Source: Nissolia schottii
Lineage: Eukaryota; Streptophyta; Magnoliopsida; Fabales; Fabaceae
Length of the DNA stretch: 64,000 bases
Reading direction: 5' to 3'
Assembly: GCA_003254905.1 (NCBI GenBank)
Contig: QANU01034901.1
Location: 110,475-174,474, forward strand
The notes under the pieces were generated by a model. That model ran no database searches, was not told the origin of the DNA, and saw only the letters and a list, made by a program, of their open reading frames with translations. Shown here one piece after another: positions 59,207 to 64,000 of the stretch (positions are counted from its first letter, which is position 1; every line of letters begins with the position of its first letter). The position numbers and the translations under genes were made by a program.

Positions 59207-60850
59207 TTGAATGACTATGTCNAGGTATATTGTGATGCGTCCCACACTGGATTGGGGTGTGTGCTTATGCAGAATCGTCAGGTGGTGGCATTCGTTTCTA
59301 GACAGCTACGGACTCATGAGGGAAATTATCCTACTCACGATCTGGAGCTTGTAGCTGTGGTTTTTGCTCTTAAGATATGGAGACATCATCTGTATGGCGT
59401 ACGCTTTGAGGTATTTTCAGACCACAAAAGCCTCAAGTACCTATTTGATCAGAAGGAGCTGAACATGAGACAACGTCGCTAGATGGAATTCCTGAAAGAT
59501 TATGATTTCGGGTTGAACTACCATCTAGGAAAACTAATGTGGTAGCTGACGCTTTGAGTAGGAAGTCGCTGCATGCGACTTGGTTGATGGTAAAAGTGCA
59601 GGAACTGATTGCGAGCTTTAGAGACCTTAACTTGGGTTTCACCCGTCAGCCAGCCAGTATTCGATTTTGGCAGATTCAGGTTACCAGTGAGTTCCGGATT
59701 AGGATTGCAGAAGCGCAACGAAACTGCACTGACGATGCCTGGCTGGATTTAGTGGAAGCCGTGCGAGCTGGGAAGACAAAAGAGGCAGCCTTTGAGCTAG
59801 ATGGTCTCCTGCGGTTTAGTCAACATCTCTGTGTACCGAACGAAGGGGAATTGCGTGCGGATATCCTTCGAGAGACCCATAGAAGTCATTTCACCATTCA
59901 CTCAGGAATGACTAAGATGTATCAGGATTTCAAGAAGATGTTCTGGTGGTCTGGGATGAAGAGAGACGTAGCAGACTGGGTAGAAAGGTGCGTGGTATGC
60001 CAGAAGGTAAAGATCGAGCATCAGAAGCCTCATGGACTACTGACCCCACCAGAGATCCCTGAATGGAAATGGGAAGGCATAGCTATGGATTTCGGCTCCG
60101 GATTGCCCCGGATGACTAACGGAGTGGATGCTATTTGGGTCATTGTGGACTGGCTTACCAAGTCCGCGCATTTCATTCCCGTGCGAATGAACTATCCTTT
60201 GGAAAAGTTGGTGCGGATCTACATCAAGGAGATAGTGAAGCTGCATGGGATCCCATCATCTATCATCTCAGACAGAGACCCCTGGTTCACATCGTCATTC
60301 TGGACGGTGCTTCAGAAAGCTTACGGGACGAAGCTATGCCTTAGCACCGCGTATCACCCACAGACCAATGGACAGTCGGAGAGGACGATTCAAGTTGTAG
60401 AAGATATGTTGCGAGCTTGCGCGTTGGATTTACCTGGCTATTGGGACGAGATGTTGTCCCTAGTCGAGTTTTCTTATAACAACAGCTACCAGGAAAGCAT
60501 TGGCATGGCCCCTTTTGAAGCTCTGTACGGTCGGAAATGCCTATCCCCGTTGTCCTGGAGTGAAGGAGCCAAGTTTTGGAATAGTAATGCAGATGAGATC
60601 AGGGAAGCGGAAGAATGGGTCAAGAAGGTTCGGGAGAGAATTTAGACGACATAGAATCGTCAGAAGAGCTATGCGGAAACTAGAAGGAAGCCGTTGGAAT
60701 TTCAAGAAGGGGAGCATGTGTTCTCGAAGATTACACCAGCGACCGACATTAGGAGGTCCCTGAAGGTCCAATAGTTGAGTCCGAGGTTTATAGGGCCTTT
60801 CCAGATTCTGCAACGAATTGGGCCAGTCGCTTACCGAGTAGCTTTCCCAC
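59207..60850 (+). mobile_element. Ty3/gypsy pol fossil: RNase H and integrase
   Basis: The RNase H region is marked by [33 protein letters not shown] and [20 protein letters not shown]. Integrase follows with an HHCC-type zinc segment (HRSHF...H, CVVCQ) and a catalytic core showing AMDFGSGLPR, SDRD and AYHPQTNGQSERTIQ. Domain order RNase H then integrase is gypsy; the sequence looks like a Tekay/Del-type chromovirus. The 5' part of the element is missing, and a later insertion interrupts the 3' end. It is broken, with several breaks. One base near 59,222 is ambiguous. Confidence 0.88.
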
Positions 60851-60863
60851 CGCAATTGGCGTA

Positions 60864-62430
60864 TGATAAGTCAATTTTGTACCCTAAGTTATTACTCTAT
60901 AAGTGAGCAAATGCATACTAAAATGTGTAGGTTTAATACTTAATCGATATGTTTTTACACATAGTCCTCTTTTGAAAGAAATTAAGGAAAACAGCAAAAT
61001 AAGGTATTAATTCTCTTTGAATGTAATATTTCTTTTGTAGTTTTTATATTTTGAATTACAGGGAATGAATGTCTAGGAGGATCATTGAAGATGTGAAGAG
61101 AAGATTTGGATCAACGAATGCAAGATCAAATTCAAATCCAAAAAGATTTGGTTAAAAGATGAGCTGAGAATTTCTGACACTGACTTTGCCATTGATTTTG
61201 AGCCATGATAGAGATTGAATCACGATTTTATGTCAACTACAAAGTTGTAGCTNNNNNNNNNNNNNNNNNNNNNNNNNNNNNNNNNNNNNNNNNNNNNNNN
61301 NNNNNNNNNNNNNNNNNNNNNNNNNNNNNNNNNNNNNNNNNNNNNNNNNNNNNNNNNNNNNNNNNNNNNNNNNNNNNNNNNNNNNNNNNNNNNNNNNNNN
61401 NNNNNNNNNNNNNNNNNNNNNNNNNNNNNNNNNNNNNNNNNNNNNNNNNNNNNNNNNNNNNNNNNNNNNNNNNNNNNNNNNNNNNNNNNNNNNNNNNNNN
61501 NNNNNNNNNNNNNNNNNNNNNNNNNNNNNNNNNNNNNNNNNNNNNNNNNNNNNNNNNNNNNNNNNNNNNNNNNNNNNNNNNNNNNNNNNNNNNNNNNNNN
61601 NNNNNNNNNNNNNNNNNNNNNNNNNNNNNNNNNNNNNNNNNNNNNNNNNNNNNNNNNNNNNNNNNNNNNNNNNNNNNNNNNNNNNNNNNNNNNNNNNNNN
61701 NNNNNNNNNNNNNNNNNNNNNNNNNNNNNNNNNNNNNNNNNNNNNNNNNNNNNNNNNNNNNNNNNNNNNNNNNNNNNNNNNNNNNNNNNNNNNNNNNNNN
61801 NNNNNNNNNNNNNNNNNNNNNNNNNNNNNNNNNNNNNNNNNNNNNNNNNNNNNNNNNNNNNNNNNNNNNNNNNNNNNNNNNNNNNNNNNNNNNNNNNNNN
61901 NNNNNNNNNNNNNNNNNNNNNNNNNNNNNNNNNNNNNNNNNNNNNNNNNNNNNNNNNNNNNNNNNNNNNNNNNNNNNNNNNNNNNNNNNNNNNNNNNNNN
62001 NNNNNNNNNNNCTTAATTAATATGGGTTTTAATGCTGAGATCTTGGTTTTAATACCTATATTAACAAATGCTTAAGGAATTGACGATCGTAGTTTCTTAA
62101 GTAAATTGCATATTAGTTTGAGATCTCAACTAATAAACAACATCTCCTTTCATGAATAATTAACTAAGAAATGATGAGAATTAATCCTTAATCTTGAAAC
62201 GCCGTATGCAGGATATTGCCTTTATCATCATTGTTTTACTCTCGTTCTAATTGCTTTCAAGTTTATCAAACAAAAACCCCCCGATTTACTTAACTATTGA
62301 TTTGGTTCTAAATTGCTTCTTTGGGAAACGACCTAGGTTAACCCCCTTTACTACGTTCTCGGGGTTTACTTGGTTTATAAATTATTATTTGGCCGCGCAC
62401 TAAAATCTAACGACGTTTTGGTGCTCGTCG
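60864..62430 (+). mobile_element. LTR-type insertion (possibly a solo LTR) inside the gypsy fossil, with an assembly gap
   Basis: Begins TGATAAGTCAATTTTGTACC, like LTRs of Tat/Athila-type elements. Gypsy sequence resumes just after about 62,435. GCGTA before and ACGTA after agree at four of five bases. About 759 of its 1,567 bases are unknown, so a solo LTR and a larger collapsed element cannot be told apart. Confidence 0.6.
61253..62011. other. Assembly gap, 759 Ns
   Basis: Run of N within the LTR-type insertion. Any reading frame across it is an artefact. Confidence 0.99.
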
Positions 62431-62435
62431 ACGTA

Positions 62436-62706
62436 TGTTCACAACGTCTTTCACGTCTCTCAGTTGAGGAAGTATCATGCCTCACCCGATCATGTCCTTG
62501 TGTCGGATCAAATACAGCCAAGGGAGGATCTCTCTCTACCCATGACGCCTCGACAAATTGTGGACCACAAGACTCGCCAGACGAGGAATAGAGAAGTGCA
62601 AATGGTGAGCGTCTTGTGGGAGAATGGAGCATGTGAAGACCAAGATTTTTCTAAGGGGGTGGAATGTAACTCCTAATTTACCGAAATTTTTCTAAGGGGG
62701 TGGAAT
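62436..62706 (+). mobile_element. 3' tail of the gypsy pol fossil and polypurine region
   Basis: Contains the HVSQLRKYH-type block that follows integrase in gypsy chromoviruses, then CTAAGGGGGTGGAATG polypurine sequence, present twice (62,653 and 62,695) before the LTR start. Fossil. Confidence 0.7.
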
Positions 62707-64000
62707 GTAACATCCCTTTTTTTTTCCTTAGAGAAATATTCGTGAAAAGAAATCGTAAATAATTCTTAGAATATGATTACGGAGCTAGGACGAGAAATTC
62801 TTAGGTAAAATGCCCCCAGAATATAGGGTGTGTCGTTGCAAGAAATTTCGCAAACGACCGGGCAGCAATTGTCCGTCGTTAGAATTTACGAAGCGTCAAA
62901 GGTATCTGTGAAAATACTCATCTGGAGACAAATTCACAAATGCCTTCAACCATGGCTATAAATAGCCACTCCAAGGCAGAAAATTCTTGGAAAATTTCCA
63001 AGTCTAGCCGAAACTCTGCTCGTGTACTCCATGCTCACGCTGACTGGAGAACGATCAAAGCTTGGAAAAAGCTTGGCTCGCAGAGGACTTCTCTCTCCTA
63101 CTTTCTTTGTCACGTGACCAACTCTAAGGAAGTGGGTAACTTAGGCTTTTACTCACTCCTTGGTGCTCTTGAGTTCTTGGTTGATTATATGTGAGTATGT
63201 ATTTGTTTATGTTAGCTACTGTAATGGTTAGGGATGATCATGCATATAGATATTAGGTTAGGTTTTAGTGGGTTGTAATGGATGGAAATATGTAGAAATA
63301 CCCTTGAGAAAGTATGGTAAGAAAGCAAGGAAAGCATGCAAAGAAAGGTGGCCAAACTCACAAAAACATGTTATGGTGCGTCTAGGGCGCTGAGCGGCCT
63401 GGGCTGCCACCAAGACCTATTGAGTGAGGAGCTACGTGGTGGTCAAGATTCAAGGCAAGGCGCTGAGCGGCCAGGAAGGGGCACTGAGTGAACTGCCTTG
63501 GACCCTACGTACATCGAATAAGGCTGACTCAGGACCTCAGGGAGCCAGGTTTGCGCTGAGCGGACAAGCCCTTGCGCTGAGCGTCAATGAGCGCTAAGCG
63601 GACGGGCTGTGGCGCTGAGCGGGCTGAGAACCCGAGGGTGTTGGCTAGCCTTACCCAAGGGGCCAAATGTTATAAGTAAATGGTAAGGCCATATAATTCC
63701 ATCTGCATTACTGTAAGCCATTGAAGTAAGCTGAGAACAAGAAAAGACTACGAGTACCAAGTAGTGCATGCATCATGAGGCAGTGTTGCCACAGGACTTA
63801 GGTCAACCACATATCACTAGAATTAAATGAACTTATGTGCAAAGACGGTAATCTATTGTAGGGAACCAGTTAAGTCTAAAGATGGGCCCTAGGCCCGAAG
63901 TTATGACATAGTTATGTAATAGGAATCCCTTTCTTGGCACGTCATACCTGACAAGCCCCTCCCCGGCCGTGCGAGACGGACTGGGTTACGATTATGTTAA
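62707..64000 (+). mobile_element. 3' LTR of the gypsy fossil, running off the right edge
   Basis: Starts TGTAACATCCC directly after the polypurine tract. A CTATAAATAG promoter motif lies near 62,958. From about 63,387 it carries at least five GCGCTGAGCGG-type motifs. Its end is outside the window. Confidence 0.65.

Noticed and set aside
61205-62020. 271-codon open frame
   Set aside because: It is almost entirely the run of Ns.
62940-63194. 84-codon plus-strand frame after CTATAAATAG
   Set aside because: It lies in the transcribed part of a gypsy LTR and shows no known domain.
1-64000. tRNA, rRNA, microRNA and CRISPR features
   Set aside because: I saw no tRNA-like B-box contexts, no rRNA sequence and no direct-repeat/spacer array. 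The hairpins present are transposon TIRs or LTR palindromes. A tRNA or covariance-model scan would be decisive.

Overview
The window is plant nuclear DNA from a eudicot, most probably a legume. It is AT-rich, the genes have short exons with GT-AG introns, the MADS-box proteins look like legume sequences, and the retroelement remnants carry GC-rich motifs of a kind I associate with legume genomes. No species can be named from the sequence alone. Several multi-exon genes were assembled by eye from in-phase exons.

Layout. Bases 1-4,315 (minus): the 5' half of a CAMTA4-type calmodulin-binding transcription activator, running off the left edge inside its IPT/TIG domain. 4.7-10.9 kb: intergenic DNA with a 2.7-kb Mutator-like non-autonomous element and a related MITE. 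11.0-13.8 kb (plus): two DUF3339 small membrane protein genes in tandem. 16.4-16.8 kb (minus): the main exon of a small plant membrane protein. 19.2-42.8 kb (minus): an FLC-clade MADS-box gene of seven exons encoding 200 residues, with a first intron of 18,955 bp. 43.5-50.0 kb (minus): a complete eight-exon SEPALLATA3-clade MADS-box gene of 246 residues. 50-58 kb: intergenic DNA with two more MITE copies and an 865-bp long-TIR Mutator-like element. 58-64 kb: remains of Ty3/gypsy elements, one interrupted by an LTR-type insertion that contains a 759-base assembly gap.

The SEP3 and FLC genes lie head to tail, only 703 bp apart. This matches the ancient SEP3-FLC tandem described for flowering plants. 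The most striking region is FLC intron 1. It holds a second copy of the gene's own 5' leader and first 38 codons in the opposite orientation (26.1 kb), an inverted repeat of intron sequence (27.5-28.3 versus 39.1-40.0 kb), a palindromic pair of Ty1/copia LTRs with a gag remnant, and a DNA transposon split by a 6.9-kb gag-only LTR element that still has a perfect 5-bp target duplication. Despite this load the seven exons remain open and in phase. One pre-mRNA would therefore contain both exon 1 and its reverse complement, a possible source of double-stranded RNA acting on the gene.

A second theme is a family of DNA transposons sharing TGCTACAYGTACACC-like ends and internal TTTGTGCAC or GAACAAAC arrays. 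It comprises four MITEs, one long element and one split element, several with 9-bp target duplications.
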